In this document: piece by piece, positions 34,476 through 46,280 of the stretch
Position numbering within the stretch: position 1 is the stretch's first letter
Layout of the letters: each line of letters opens with the position of its first letter
Assembly (NCBI RefSeq): GCF_029227915.1
Contig: NC_079886.1
Coordinates: 17,646,501 to 17,710,500 of the forward strand
Source of the DNA: Hydractinia symbiolongicarpus
Taxonomy: Eukaryota; Cnidaria; Hydrozoa; Anthoathecata; Hydractiniidae
Reading direction: 5' to 3'
Length of the DNA stretch: 64,000 bases
The notes under the pieces: generated by a model
The model's database searches: none
Told to the model about the DNA's origin: nothing
The model's input: the letters and a program-made list of their open reading frames with translations, nothing else
Position numbers and translations under genes: made by a program

Positions 34476-36020
34476 ATCAGCATTTAGCAAATGTTGCATT
34501 CTTCCTTAGATACAATATTGCCATCTCGCTTATTCTAAATGCTTTTGTTATTCTTTGTAAATACTTTTTGAAGAAACAAGGCTGGATAAACATTGACCGT
34601 GATTTCTACCCATGCATCTTTGTATTTATCATTAGTTAGCTAGCTAAACATTTTTATTATGCCTTGAAGTAATTTTTATTTTATGTGGTTATCCTCAGTA
34701 ATTTCTAAAGGTATGTCCTTTTCAATTGTTTCCAGCAGAAGGGATCACAAGAGTGTTTAAAGCTCCCATTTTAAGCTAGCTGTGTAGTGTGTGCACCATA
34801 TCCATATTACATAAAACGAGTATGCCCATTCCAATTTCTTACTAACTTTATTGTTTTGACTACACCATCACCATCTACACCTTCTTTTAAGATAACTAAG
34901 CGATCAATATAGAAAGGGATGCAGAGTAAGGGACAAGGTCCCGAAGGATAGCAAGCGTAGAATTGCAGGTAGCACTTTTAGTTGATGTGTTCCATTATGT
35001 CCAATTAAGCGTTTTTATCTTAGCAGACACAATAAGGGCAAAAAAAGCACAAAACAGCAAGTCAAACTTGAAAAGAAATTAAGAAGACAAGGTGAGGGGT
35101 AGGAAAGGCATGACAGGCAACAATACCAAAGTAGCTTAACTGCCTCTGTTCATACTTTGAGACTTGTGTTCTTATAAAGGAAGTTTTAAAAAAATGTAGG
35201 TATGACACAACGAAAGTGCCTATGTTTTCCCTGTATATATACATTTATATACCTTCTTTTTTATTTTCTGTAAAAGAACAACATTTCTGATTGTTTCAAA
35301 ATCAAAGACCATGTAATGCATTTTTTACCTTATTTTATTATCAAGAAAAAGCAGTGCATATGGCGTATTATGTTTAAAGGGCATTTGTTTATCAGATCAT
35401 GCGTAAAAAGAAAACTTTCTTTTTTTAATGAAAATTGAAATAAAATCGTTATGAACCTGAATTCACATCTCTACCAAAAACTTCATACAAAAGTAGACCA
35501 TTAAAAAATGTTAAATCTGTGCTGCTTTGTGTTTTTCATTGATCAAAAATGTGTAGCCCAAGGTAGGTAGGTATAGCGTTCTCTGGCGTTCCTTCATTGA
35601 AAGTTTATTTCTTACTTTAGTTACTAAACTTCTTGTGATAGGAAATACAATTGTAATAAACGATGCTGTATATATTTACATTCAGTGCTGTTTCTTAAGC
35701 ATTTATTGTTGTCCTTCTTAGCTAGCTAATACATTTCAAACAAATTTTCACAGTAAAAAAGTCAGGAAAGTCAAACCACAACAAATAGTTGCCTGTTATG
35801 TTTTGTTTTGTTCGAAACTTCATTCCTGGACCTTTTTCCCTGTTTTGTGTTGCTAATTTTGGAGATCTCCTCTACAATCTGTCAAAAATATTTTCAGAAA
35901 TGATATTATCACTGCACTTACTACTTTGTTCCAGATCTTTTACCATTGTTATTCAACTGCCTACACAAGAAGCGGCAGCAGCTTCAGTTTAACTGTCATA
36001 AGTCCAAACAAATAAAAGTT
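34476..36020. other. Intergenic AT-rich stretch
   Basis: No gene or repeat that I can support. Confidence 0.4.
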
Positions 36021-37330
36021 GGTATTTATTTATTTATTTATTTGACGAATGTTTTACAAGGATAGCCATTTCAAACATTATAAAGTCTGTTATCAACATG
36101 GGTCCTTGAAATAAATAGGATAAAAAATATTAGTAACAATAAAACAAGAAAGTGTAAACGTATACAATAAAAAACGGTCAATATATATAAAAAATATAAC
36201 TTCAGAAAACACACAGACAAAAAGGCTAAAAATCAAAATACCACACTAGAAAAAATGAGCTCATCAAGACAAAAAACAAAAAACAAACAAAAAGCCATAA
36301 AAGACTAAAGTGTATTGTAAATATGTGCTTCAGTGTAACAGAAAGCTCCACAAGCATATTCCAAACGAAGATTAGGTAATTTCAAGCTATTTCTGTTTTT
36401 ACGTGTGTTTCTTGTGTGCTTTGTTTTTGTTAAGTAATTTTTAAAATTTTCACACACATCGTTGTCCAAGCAAAGGCCAATGAAATTACAAGCTTGCATT
36501 TCTATCATGTTGACAGTGTCAATATGATAGATTTGATTGATTTCCAATAATTGAAGTTGCTCGTCTATGTAAAGACAAATCTGCAATATGCTAATACTGG
36601 TTGAATCATTGTTTGAAAAGTTGCCCATGCAGCTTTTCTGTAATCAGTGGTTGAATGCCACATAGTAAACGTAATTTACCAGAAGCTTTTTGATACGTTA
36701 AATCAAAGTTGCTGCACAAATTTAATGATGGTTCGATAAGACACCAAGATATTTATATGTGGATGTTACCCTCACAGTTTGGTAGCCATAGGTTACGCTT
36801 AATGAGCTGTTTTGTTTAGAGAGGTTATTTTTTGAGCCAAATAGCATTGCTTTAGTTTTTCCTGCTCCGAGATTTAAAATTAATTTATTTTCCAAACACC
36901 ATGCAAGTATATACACAATTCATGTCGGAAGAAAGACGGGTTGCTATGATCTCTAAGTCCTTACCAGCAACAAATAAAGCAGTATCATCTGCATATTTGA
37001 CTACTTCAGAGTGTTTCACTATGGTACAAAAATTATTGAAAAACATATTAAGTAGAAGTGGGCCCAAAATTGACCATTGTGGTACTCCACTCTTGACTGG
37101 ATATTCATCAGACAAAGAATTCTTGTATTAAACTTGCTGAAATCTACTAAAAAAACGTCTCCAACAATTCCAAAACTAGTTAATTTTGACAGTAGTTTAC
37201 CATGACTTATCATGTCAAATGTTTTTGTGAGGTCTAAAAATGCGGCACCGACCATTTTGCCATCGTTAACTTTCAATTTCACTGTGTTGATAGAGATTGT
37301 TGCAGCAAGTTCAGTTGAGCGACATTTCGA
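36021..37330 (-). pseudogene. Non-LTR retrotransposon (LINE) reverse transcriptase fragment
   Basis: The minus strand reads VGAAFLDLTKTFDMISH, then (after a frameshift) GVPQWSILGPLLLNMFF and VVKYADDTALFV. These are the A, B and C motifs of a LINE reverse transcriptase, with the motif-B Gly replaced by Trp. A downstream block (NKLILNLGAGKTKAMLFGS) is typical of the thumb/connection region. The 3' side ends at a (TTTA)n run on the plus strand (36023-36043), as in CR1/jockey-type LINEs. It is 5'-truncated and dead. Confidence 0.75.
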
Positions 37331-37624
37331 CTTCTGAATGTTTTTATTCTTTCGAACGTCTACCGTCTGAATTGTTATTTTGTGTAGTTGATACTTTCAT
37401 TGAGAGTAAGCGATTTAATTCCATGAAACATTTAAATTTTCTTCCAGCATTCCATCAAACATAGGTACAAATTGTTTGATTGGTTTGTGGCCTTAATAGT
37501 CAATTGTTCTGAATTCTAAAAAGTGTTTTTTGGTGGTTTTGATACTTTCTAAATATTATTTTAAAAAGTCAGAATTTTCGTGATATTTAAAGTATTAATT
37601 AAGTTTTGTCAATTTAGGTAAAAG

Positions 37625-38090
37625 TTAGGTTGTATGAGCCTGCCAGAAGTGTTATGTTATACATTAGTGAGACATGGGGAGGAAGATCTTGACCGTTTAG
37701 AAAGGAATGATATAAGAATGGTTAGGTGGATGTGACGCCAGTCTTAGAGACAGAGAGAGTACAGATGAGGTAAGAAGGAGGCTAAGTATCCGTAGCATTA
37801 AAGATGTTATCTAGATAAGAAGATTAAGTTGTTTGAGACACGAAAGAATGGAGGATGATAATGGGGCAAGAAAGTGTAGACTTATAGTCCCTGGGGCGAA
37901 GCCCGAGGTAGAACGAGAAAGACTTGGTAGGAGGCAATAAGGACAGACTTGATGCAGAGGAATTTGAGTTTGGATCAAGACAGTCTAGATTAGATGGGGA
38001 GAGGGTTGTTAATATACCCTGTGAAACCCATCATACCATGGAAAACGGAAATTGGGTCGAGAATGATGATGGTGATGGTGATGATGTAAA
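37625..38090 (+). pseudogene. 3' end of a second LINE
   Basis: The plus strand carries LDRLERNDIRMVRWM, then ASLRDRESTDEVRRRLSIRS, then HERMEDDNGARKCRL and VPGAKP in shifting frames. This is the familiar C-terminal tail of certain LINE ORF2 proteins (form RL-W-GHV-RM-D----RK, then RGRP-KTW). It ends in a short ATGATGGTG-type simple repeat at 38062-38087, a plausible 3' tail. Confidence 0.65.
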
Positions 38091-38137
38091 AACCTAAAAT
38101 TATAGAATTCGGAGTGATTTTTTGGGTATATATTAGT

Positions 38138-39432
38138 TATGGCACTCCAAAGTCACATTAATATCTATTAATATAACAAGCACTAACCTAACTAAGATAA
38201 ATCTACTAATGAGATTTTGGAATGCCTGAATATCTACATTATTGTCTTCTTTGTAAGATAACTCGAGTTATCTTAAGAAAACAGTTTGTAAGAAAAATAT
38301 TGTAAGATTTCTTGATCGTGGTAACATTAACGGCTTTTCAACCTTTGATGTTAGAGCTATCTAAAGTTATCTTAAGTTACGGGAAAGCTGGAGAGTACTC
38401 AAAATACGCGAAACAAAAAAGCGTTTTAAACTTTAGCAGCCGGTAAATACGGAATATTGCCCAACTTGGTTAATTTCTTGGAGATTTATCGATTAATTAA
38501 ATATGTCCGAACCCTAACAACCAACCTTAGTAGCAAGCACGTGCAACACAACACAAAAGCAGTTACAAGTAGTAAAAGTACTGCTTGTGTTGCTTGTTAG
38601 TTATTTTCAAAAATATGCCTTCCTTTTTCAAATGCTTTAAGGAAAATTTCCCACACCTGACCTATTATTTCGACACGCGATTTATATTCCAATGGGTTTG
38701 GTTCTTTAAATTACTGTTTCAGACGAACAACCTTTTTTGCCGCTCACTCTCGCCTGTATGTTTTTACTTAATGTTTTCCACAATTGGCTTATCATAATAT
38801 TGTTGAGTTGTTTGTATATACTGTTTTAATGTTTTTGTCTATCTATATATCTTGTTTTCTATTCGTTTGTACGCCTAAATGACCGCTTTCGGCAACGGAC
38901 TAATTTGTACGTCAGAGTTAACTTATCTTATTTTTACTTGTTTGTTTTTTGCCAGACCTTTATCCTAACCAAATGAATTTTGAGACACAAGTAGAATGAC
39001 TATTTTGAAAATTAGTGCATTACAAAATTTCGGAAAAAATGTTACTGAAATATGTGCTGTAATTGTTATTTGTTGCTTAATTTAAGTTTGCTTAATTTAT
39101 TTTTCTTAATTTATTTTATTTTATTTTAATTTATTTCTAAATTTATCTTAATTTGCTTAATTTAAGTTTGAAACGAAGATAATGTTATCTTCAGAAACAC
39201 CCCATTAGCAAAATATCGTAAAATTGTATTAGTAACACCTCTAATCTCGAAATAACTACAAACTAAAGATATAATTATCACAGTAATATGTAATCTCAAG
39301 ATAACTCGAGTTCTTACAATCAAGACATTGATGTGAATATTCACGCATTCCAAAATCACATCCATAGAGCTATCTAAGATAGCACTTGTTATCTTAAAGT
39401 AACTGTATTAATGTGAATTTTGGACTGCAATA
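38138..39432. mobile_element. Long-TIR non-autonomous element, ~1.3 kb
   Basis: About 140 bp at the left (CACTCCAAAGTCACATTAAT, then GATTTTGGAATGCCTGAATA, then GATAACTCGAGTTATCTT) pairs with the reverse complement of the right end (CAGTCCAAAATTCACATTAA, then GATTTTGGAATGCGTGAATA, then ACTCGAGTTATCTT). The interior has no coding signature. The exact ends and duplication are uncertain. Confidence 0.65.
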
Positions 39433-40020
39433 ATTTGTAACATTCTACCTTCCTATAATAGGCGTTGTAAAAACTCCCAAAAAAAACTCGCAAATGACTT
39501 ACGAATGATGGAAACCATAATTGTCAAAAATTGTTGTTTTTAAGGGATTTCGTAAATCGTAAAATTACTTTACTCTTACGCGAGGATATTTTGGACAACG
39601 CTCAAAGATTATTATCCACATTGTCTTAAACCCCTAATTTCTAATGATAATCTGCGAAATATGTGAATATTGTCGTAATGATGTATGTTTCAATCCCCAA
39701 AACTGCTCATCGCCTAGACAGCAGGTACGCCACCAAATAAGCCAAAGTCAGGTTTGAAAGTGATAACACAAGTCAACTTTGCTAAAATAAATGCACACGA
39801 AAATGTCAGTTCTGATCTATTCGTAGAAATACCTTTCGTGTAGCTAAATGTAAGTATATCGACTAATAAAAAGAAATCCACGAAATATTTAGTCTACGTG
39901 CTCTGTATAAATCTGACAAATCATTGTGTATTGTTGCTATTGTATGTATTTTTTTTCCTTTAAGATAACAAACAACAAAATGCTCTGTTACTAACGTTTA
40001 GTGCTTCTGCACGAAGTAAA
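39433..40020 (+). promoter_or_regulatory. Upstream region of the WDR64-like gene with a possible splice acceptor
   Basis: A pyrimidine-rich tract ending TTTTTTTTCCTTTAAG at 39949-39964 lies about 56 bp upstream of the ATG and looks like a 3' splice site. It could receive an untranslated 5' exon or, if this is a hydrozoan, a spliced leader. A short upstream ORF (ATGCTCTGTTACTAA, 39980-39994) precedes the main start. Confidence 0.35.
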
Positions 40021-43000
40021 ATGTTGGACAACGAAAGTAAGTCATCAGATGGAGAAGGAACTTTTCTCACTTCGTTAAATGCAGATGATCTTATGCTAAT
40101 ACAAAATGCATTCCTGAAAGCATCGAAATTAACTGACGAAGAGTACATGTCAAGAGGGAAATTCTGTAAGATTTTAGAGTCGACGTTATTAAAAGGTAGC
40201 ACTGAAGACTATTCGGATTTATTTGATTTAATTGATATCTCCAGAGAAGGACAAATTAGTTGGGATAGGTTTTCAAATCATCTTTTGTTAGAGTTTTATG
40301 AAAGAGATGACAGGATAAAAGCTACACAGATACCACAATGGCAAGATCTTAAACCAATACCAACGCCTCACAAAGGCTTTATATGCAGGATTATGTTATC
40401 ATCTCCGAATAGGTATTGTACTGTTAGCAAAGATGGTTTACTCTGTATGATGAATGAAAAGTTTAAATTAAAAAGGACCTGTCAGGTGCATACAAATCCT
40501 GAAGTAATACGCTCGAAAGATTTGTGGATTACAGATGCAATGTTAATGTCAAATGTAAATAAAGTTGTATTCTCTACAACTAGTAGGGAACTATGGATCT
40601 ATGATTTGTCAAGTAAGACAGACTTTGTGTGCCAGTATAAAATATACGGATTGAAATCCATCCCTCTTTGTGTAAACTATTGGACTAATCGTAATAATCA
40701 AAGACAGTCCATATTAGCATTTGGTGACACCAATGGCGAAATTCATATATTATTTTTCAGTGTGGCAAACGGTATTTTGTTTGATAGACCGTTAAAGTCT
40801 GACAATAACCCGGATTCATGTTTTCCAATGCAACTGAAGGAATTCATTGCAGGTATACATCCCTCTGTTTCCTATCTCTCATACCATATCCATACCGCCT
40901 GGGTTCGGCAGGTTCGATATGCTTCGTTGTTAGATTGTTTTATATCTTGTTCAACAAACGCTACGGATTCGATTGTTTTAGCATGGTTAGGTAAAGCTAG
41001 GAAAGGCGTCAGATTGACAAAGGTTAAAATACCTTTAGGTGTGAATTGTTTTGATTATCAAGAAAAGTTAAATCTTATTGCTACAGCAGGTATTGATAAT
41101 CGCATATGTTTGTGGAACCCGTACGTTGTATCCAAGCCTGTGGGAGTGTTGCGTGGACACATGCAAAGTATCGTCGGCGTTCAGTTTCATCATTCCAAGC
41201 AACAGTTGATAAGTTTATCAAAGGATAAAGTTTTACGAGTTTGGGATGTTAATATGCAGCTTTGTTTGCAGAGACTGACTGGTGTTTTTCCGAAAGGTCC
41301 TGATGTTAACATATTTATGTTTTTCGATCATGAGCGATTGAATTTGTTGACATCGTTTAACCATACTTTGGTATTGTTGAAAATGAAAACAGGAGTCAGA
41401 GATCGTATTGTAAGTCACGAGGCTGCTGTTACAGATGTTGTTTATAATAGCAAATTTGATCAAGTTGTTAGCGTGTGTGAGAGGTCTTCTATCAATATAT
41501 GGATTTTAAACACGGGGCAGAAAATAAAGCATTTCCTAAGCGCACATGATGATGCGGAGATTACTGCTGTTGCAGTTGATCAATCGCAGACTCGCATACT
41601 AACTGCCGGAACAGACGGTATAATAAAGATCTGGGATATTAACGGACATTGTCATCACGATCTGATCGTTGAGAATGGTAGTCCTTGTGAGATTGGTGAA
41701 ATTCTTTGTTTGAACAGAATGGTACTAGCATTTGGTTGGAGCAAGGAGGTTTGTTGCTTCCCAACAAGTGAAATGAAATCGTATGAATTATATCCGATTA
41801 ATTGGAAAGGAAAGAATCAACACTGCGATGATATATTAGTAGCAGATTTTCAAGAACCAAGACATCTAGTTACAGGGAGCTATGATGGCGATATAGTGTT
41901 TTGGAATACCAACACTCAAAATTCAACCAAGAAAATAAGCGAGCAGCGAAAACGGACCAAAAGTAGATTACTGCCACCTTTGACGTCATCTTCTGATAAA
42001 CAACGTCCTTTTTCACGATTGAGTCGTACCGCGAGTAGAAATCGACAACGAGTTGCTCGTGCAACTTCGATAAATAAGTTACCGGAAGAGAATTTTCCAG
42101 ATTCATCTAGCGCTGTAACAGCGATAAACTTCTTAAAAAAGAGAAACAGTCTAGAACCATACACAGCCGATTTGTGTTCATGTCATCTGGATGGGCATGT
42201 TCGTTTTTGGAACAGTTCGACATGTGAAAAAATAAACGAATTCAAAGCTTTTAATTATTTTGGCGCTGTAGTTTCTTCCATTGATTCTAATAATATTTAT
42301 TTAGGCACAGGAGATGAATCTGGAATGTGCAAAATTTGGAACATTGATAACTACGCTATCAACAAACAGGCGGATTTTAGTTATTCCACCGCTGTAAGTG
42401 TTTTTAGTGCGCCTTTGTTAGCTACATCTTTCAAACCACACATTGACGCCATAACGAGAATTGCATTTGTTGAAAAGAAAGATGATTTACTGATCTTGAC
42501 AGCATCCTGTGATTGCTCTGTAGCCTTGCATCATTTTGACCAACTCATTGGCATTTTTGGACAAAAAACACATTGGAATTTAAATGATATGCTATTGGAC
42601 CCTTCAGTGATTCATACAGACGCTGAAGAAATGCTAGTTGACGAAAGTGATCTCGGTAATGAACACGAGGTTGAGAATCTTTTACCCACCGTTGAAGGAG
42701 ATATTTCTGAATCAATCCAAAAACCTGTACATGATCTGACACCATTGACTGAAACAGCTAGTGTCTCGCAGACATACACACCAGTAGAAGACGTACATAG
42801 CGAAGCATGGGATAGGACTATTCTAGGTAAAACATATCAGGAAGTGCGAAATACGAAACGAAATCGAAAGCAACCTTACGAGCTAGAGACAATCTCTACA
42901 TCTGTTTCTAATGATAAACAAACACGGTCATATCGTTGTTTGGAAACAAAGGAAATAAATGCTGTTTGCTCATTTGAAAAACCAGACTTTGTTACACATC

Positions 43001-43326
43001 CAGAAAAGTATTTTCTAGGCAGTCAAGACGAAGTGTCGACATCGAATGATCTATTACCGCCCACTGTTGAAATGCTGACTTTACGCCATGATGAGAAAAG
43101 TATATTTCCTAAGTACATCCTGGATATGGAGTCAAAAATGAAGGCCGCCCATAAATTAATTGGTTCCAGACAGACGGTTTTTTCTCGCTTGTCAGAATCT
43201 GTCAGTCGAGCTGGTCAAAGCAGATCGAATTATATGTTTGCTAAAACATCTTTAAAAAGTAATCGATGGAAAAACATAATAGAAGATGGTACTTCGGTTT
43301 CTTCTTCGAGTGTCACTGAATCATAA
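40021..43326 (+). CDS. WDR64: EF-hand/WD40 protein, WDR64-like, uninterrupted 1101 codons
   Basis: Residues ~20-90 form a degenerate EF-hand-like region (DLIDISREGQISWDRF, lacking a full calcium-binding loop). Residues ~105-860 contain WD repeats with visible ends at ~364 (ICLWNP), 407 (LRVWDV), 493 (INIWIL), 537 (IKIWDI), 627 (IVFWNT), 729 (VRFWNS) and 772 (CKIWNI). The segment NPYVVSKPVGVLRGHMQSIV through KVLRVWDV and the VTDVVYNSKFDQV block resemble WDR64 more than WDR49. Residues ~870-1101 are charged and probably disordered. Length fits WDR64 (about 1080 in human). WDR64-type proteins are scaffolds associated with sperm/ciliary cells; the partners are not known. Unlike the other host genes here it has no intron, although vertebrate WDR64 has many. 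The next in-frame upstream ATG would meet a stop, supporting this start. Confidence 0.88.
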   Translation: MLDNESKSSDGEGTFLTSLNADDLMLIQNAFLKASKLTDEEYMSRGKFCKILESTLLKGSTEDYSDLFDLIDISREGQISWDRFSNHLLLEFYERDDRIKATQIPQWQDLKPIPTPHKGFICRIMLSSPNRYCTVSKDGLLCMMNEKFKLKRTCQVHTNPEVIRSKDLWITDAMLMSNVNKVVFSTTSRELWIYDLSSKTDFVCQYKIYGLKSIPLCVNYWTNRNNQRQSILAFGDTNGEIHILFFSVANGILFDRPLKSDNNPDSCFPMQLKEFIAGIHPSVSYLSYHIHTAWVRQVRYASLLDCFISCSTNATDSIVLAWLGKARKGVRLTKVKIPLGVNCFDYQEKLNLIATAGIDNRICLWNPYVVSKPVGVLRGHMQSIVGVQFHHSKQQLISLSKDKVLRVWDVNMQLCLQRLTGVFPKGPDVNIFMFFDHERLNLLTSFNHTLVLLKMKTGVRDRIVSHEAAVTDVVYNSKFDQVVSVCERSSINIWILNTGQKIKHFLSAHDDAEITAVAVDQSQTRILTAGTDGIIKIWDINGHCHHDLIVENGSPCEIGEILCLNRMVLAFGWSKEVCCFPTSEMKSYELYPINWKGKNQHCDDILVADFQEPRHLVTGSYDGDIVFWNTNTQNSTKKISEQRKRTKSRLLPPLTSSSDKQRPFSRLSRTASRNRQRVARATSINKLPEENFPDSSSAVTAINFLKKRNSLEPYTADLCSCHLDGHVRFWNSSTCEKINEFKAFNYFGAVVSSIDSNNIYLGTGDESGMCKIWNIDNYAINKQADFSYSTAVSVFSAPLLATSFKPHIDAITRIAFVEKKDDLLILTASCDCSVALHHFDQLIGIFGQKTHWNLNDMLLDPSVIHTDAEEMLVDESDLGNEHEVENLLPTVEGDISESIQKPVHDLTPLTETASVSQTYTPVEDVHSEAWDRTILGKTYQEVRNTKRNRKQPYELETISTSVSNDKQTRSYRCLETKEINAVCSFEKPDFVTHPEKYFLGSQDEVSTSNDLLPPTVEMLTLRHDEKSIFPKYILDMESKMKAAHKLIGSRQTVFSRLSESVSRAGQSRSNYMFAKTSLKSNRWKNIIEDGTSVSSSSVTES

Positions 43327-44067
43327 GTGAAGATGACGTAATAGAGCATTTTTAACGAAGATTCGGGGAGCAGGGTGTCTTAAAAAGTAATATTTGTGTT
43401 CATTGAGAAATTTGTTTATACACGTTTTTTTATTACAAGAAAGATGCATTTGGGCTTAGGCTCAATGTTTCTTATTTTTTGCGAGAAATAAGCCTCGAAT
43501 GATTCTTATTTGTTTCTTATTCTCAATTGTTTCAAAAACATGCTTTTTCGATAAACAAACATACTTCCTACCTGAGAAAAATCGATGCAAATGTTTTCCT
43601 GTGAGTTTTCTTTCACCATAAAAATGTGCATACAACCTCCGCTGATTTTTTTTCACTGTTTGCTATGCTGGTAGAAGAGTGTGCAGATGATAGAAATATT
43701 TATGATTTGTTTGACTTTTAGAGCTTTCTGTTCAGTTTTTGGTTCTTGAAGAAGAATATGTCCTAGAAAAAAATTGTTTCTTGCCTTCCTGAGCCCGCCC
43801 ATGTTTCTTAGATGTTTCTTAGTTCTTTGCCAATTTGAGCCTATGTTTCTTGTATGCATGTTTCTTGTAAAAGTCACCCTAAAGGAGAGTCGAACAAAAA
43901 ACTTTTTTGCGGGAGCCACAAAGAAACTTTTTAATTCCCAAATCTACTAAAATATGCTATAACGACATATAATAACTATGCTTCATAACTAAATATTCAT
44001 ATTCCTTACAAGCAACATTTTTACAAAGTTTTTATAGCGCAAAAGATGTTTTAGATGGGCTTACCAA
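43327..44067. other. Downstream stretch rich in GTTTCTT motifs
   Basis: 43460-43870 contains many TGTTTCTTA/AGAAATAAG motifs in both orientations (for example GAGCCTATGTTTCTTG and AATGTTTCTTATTTTTTGCG), suggesting a decayed inverted-repeat element. No gene seen. Confidence 0.4.
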
Positions 44068-44422
44068 TACCGTAAATCACGGATCAGGCGCCCGGGGCGT
44101 TTACTTAAAAATTTCATCTTGACAGGGGGCGCTTAATTGGCAACGGCGGTTAATTTAGCAGAGGCGCTTATTAATTTTTTTTAGAAAAGCAGATTTTGTA
44201 AACTTCATTCTCATAATTTTTATAAATACAAAATTGAAATACAAACAAAAAAGAAAAAATACAATAGTAGTAATGTATCTTTTATGTCTATATACGGTGT
44301 TTTTCATACCGATCCAAATAAGGGCCCTCTTTTCCCTTAGGGGAGGGGCGCTTACTTACAAATTTTTCCCTAACACCAGGGCGCTTATTCGACCGCGGCG
44401 CTTAATCTGTCATTTGCGGTAA
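44068..44422. mobile_element. MITE with GC-rich TIRs, ~355 bp
   Basis: The left end TACCGTAAATCACGGATCAG then GCGCCC, and the right end (reverse complement TACCGCAAATGACAGATTAA then GCGCC), form imperfect TIRs. Secondary inverted AGGGCGCTTA boxes lie inside each end. The interior is AT-rich and non-coding. The superfamily cannot be set because the duplication is unclear. Confidence 0.65.
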
Positions 44423-46280
44423 ACATAGAAAACAAGGTTAAGTAAGTTCAGTAATAAAAAATTTTCGTCGTGTTATATTTATATAATAGCAATTTTTGTA
44501 TTTTAATCTTTAACTTTTTTCTAATTTATTATTTTTGATAAAAAGGTGCTATCATCACATTATAGAGAAACATCTAATATTTTTTTCTGAATATAGCCAC
44601 GAGTTTGACAAATGTGTAAATATACTGACCTATAAAATAACTCAGGATTCAAGGGTGAATGTAAAAACTGGTATTTTGTAACAAACGCCTATTAACAGGT
44701 GTTCTGGGTAAAATGTGCGTAAAAGTGTAAGGTAAAAATGCGCCTTTTTTAAACAAACGGCTTTAAGTACCCCTTTGATATAAAAACAGCACATGTTTCT
44801 TGTTTAAAGACATTTTTTAATTGGTCTAATGCGGTTTTACGGGACATTCCAGACCAGCGAATCTGGTCTTTGATATTAATCCATATTGATATTGATCGTA
44901 AATAAAAATAAAGCCTCCATATTCCGCGTTCAATATTCTGTGAAATTTCTCCGGTCTGTTTATTAATAAATTTGGCGCCATCTCATTATAAAGGTGAATT
45001 TCCATAGATCAGATATTTGTGCCTGAGCACAAAATGTGACTGCGATTTTATCGCTCGTGTGACTTCCATTAAGTTCATATGCCATTTTGTTTTTAAATGC
45101 CGCAAGCGATGTCTGTAAAGGGTGATGCATTCATTTTATTTTCAAGGCATCTGATTGGTATCACTCAAAAGTTTCCTCACAATTTTGAATTCATTCAATT
45201 TTGCGAGGGAGCTTTTTTCTATCGCTTGATTACAAAAATCTCCAAACCACCGGCGATTAAATCGCAGCGACGCATTTACCAAAAATAGCTACATCGATCT
45301 GGTAGTCAAATTCGATCGAGTTTCAAAGTTGATTGCATTCTACTTTTTCGTAGATCGATTGAAATTTACCTAATGAGATCATTGAGTGATACCCACGTGA
45401 TGTAAACAAATCGATTAAAAAATAAACATTCAATGAGAAGCGGGAAAATGTAAAAAATCACATTTTAACAAGCGAAAATTTAATTGCATATTTGATACAG
45501 CAACAGAAATACAATATTCAACATTATTACCTGACTAATACAAAAAACGGGTTAGTATGAAAAATCCGATGATTTAATTGGTCTTTGTATGCAGCCATAC
45601 TAACCGGTTTTGGAAGCCATTATTAACATTGTAACATAAAAACGTAAGGAAATAAAAAACATTTTTATAGCACACAAAAGATATAAAAGTGGCTCACTTG
45701 AAACCATCTCTTTGTTTCAATTCACATAAACAATGATTCGAATTTGTTTTGTGTACTTACAAAATTTTTAAATCGAACTATCTTGAATTCGAAAAGTATC
45801 AAAATCGAACATGCGTTTTCTTATACAAAATGCGTTTATTTATAAAAAAAAAACACGTATCTTGATCTGTATATAATAAATTCACAAATCTCACCTTTTA
45901 CGGAGGCGTTCAAAAAGATTTTTGAGTTTTTTAGTTGCTTTTTTATTAACTCATCTACGCGCAACTTCTTCCGCAATCGTCCGTGTTTTTCATTTCGCTT
46001 GAACCAGTACCAGCCGCCAACAAAGCAGAAATGTTCGTTCTAGCGCAGTCGATGACGACGACAAGGGAAATTCCCTAAATTCCCGAAATCCGAAATCACC
46101 CTGAATCCCACAAATCCGAAAAATTCCGGAAATACCGCATGAAATACGCATGCGCAATAGCGACTAACGGGAATATTGCTGACATCAACAAAAATAGAGA
46201 TTAAGTAGGGGAATTACCTTACTTAAAATACGACCGCGCTAGAAATATTGTTGATTGAAATCAAAAATTATATATAATAA
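44423..46280. other. Intergenic stretch upstream of the PolB pseudogene
   Basis: 44595-44890 has weak similarity to repeat family A. 45040-45400 contains GCGATT/AATCGC and GATCGA motifs in both orientations, possibly another decayed element. No gene seen. Confidence 0.35.

Noticed and set aside
36021-38090. One continuous LINE
   Set aside because: The two LINE segments lie on opposite strands, with different 3' tails; they are separate fragments.
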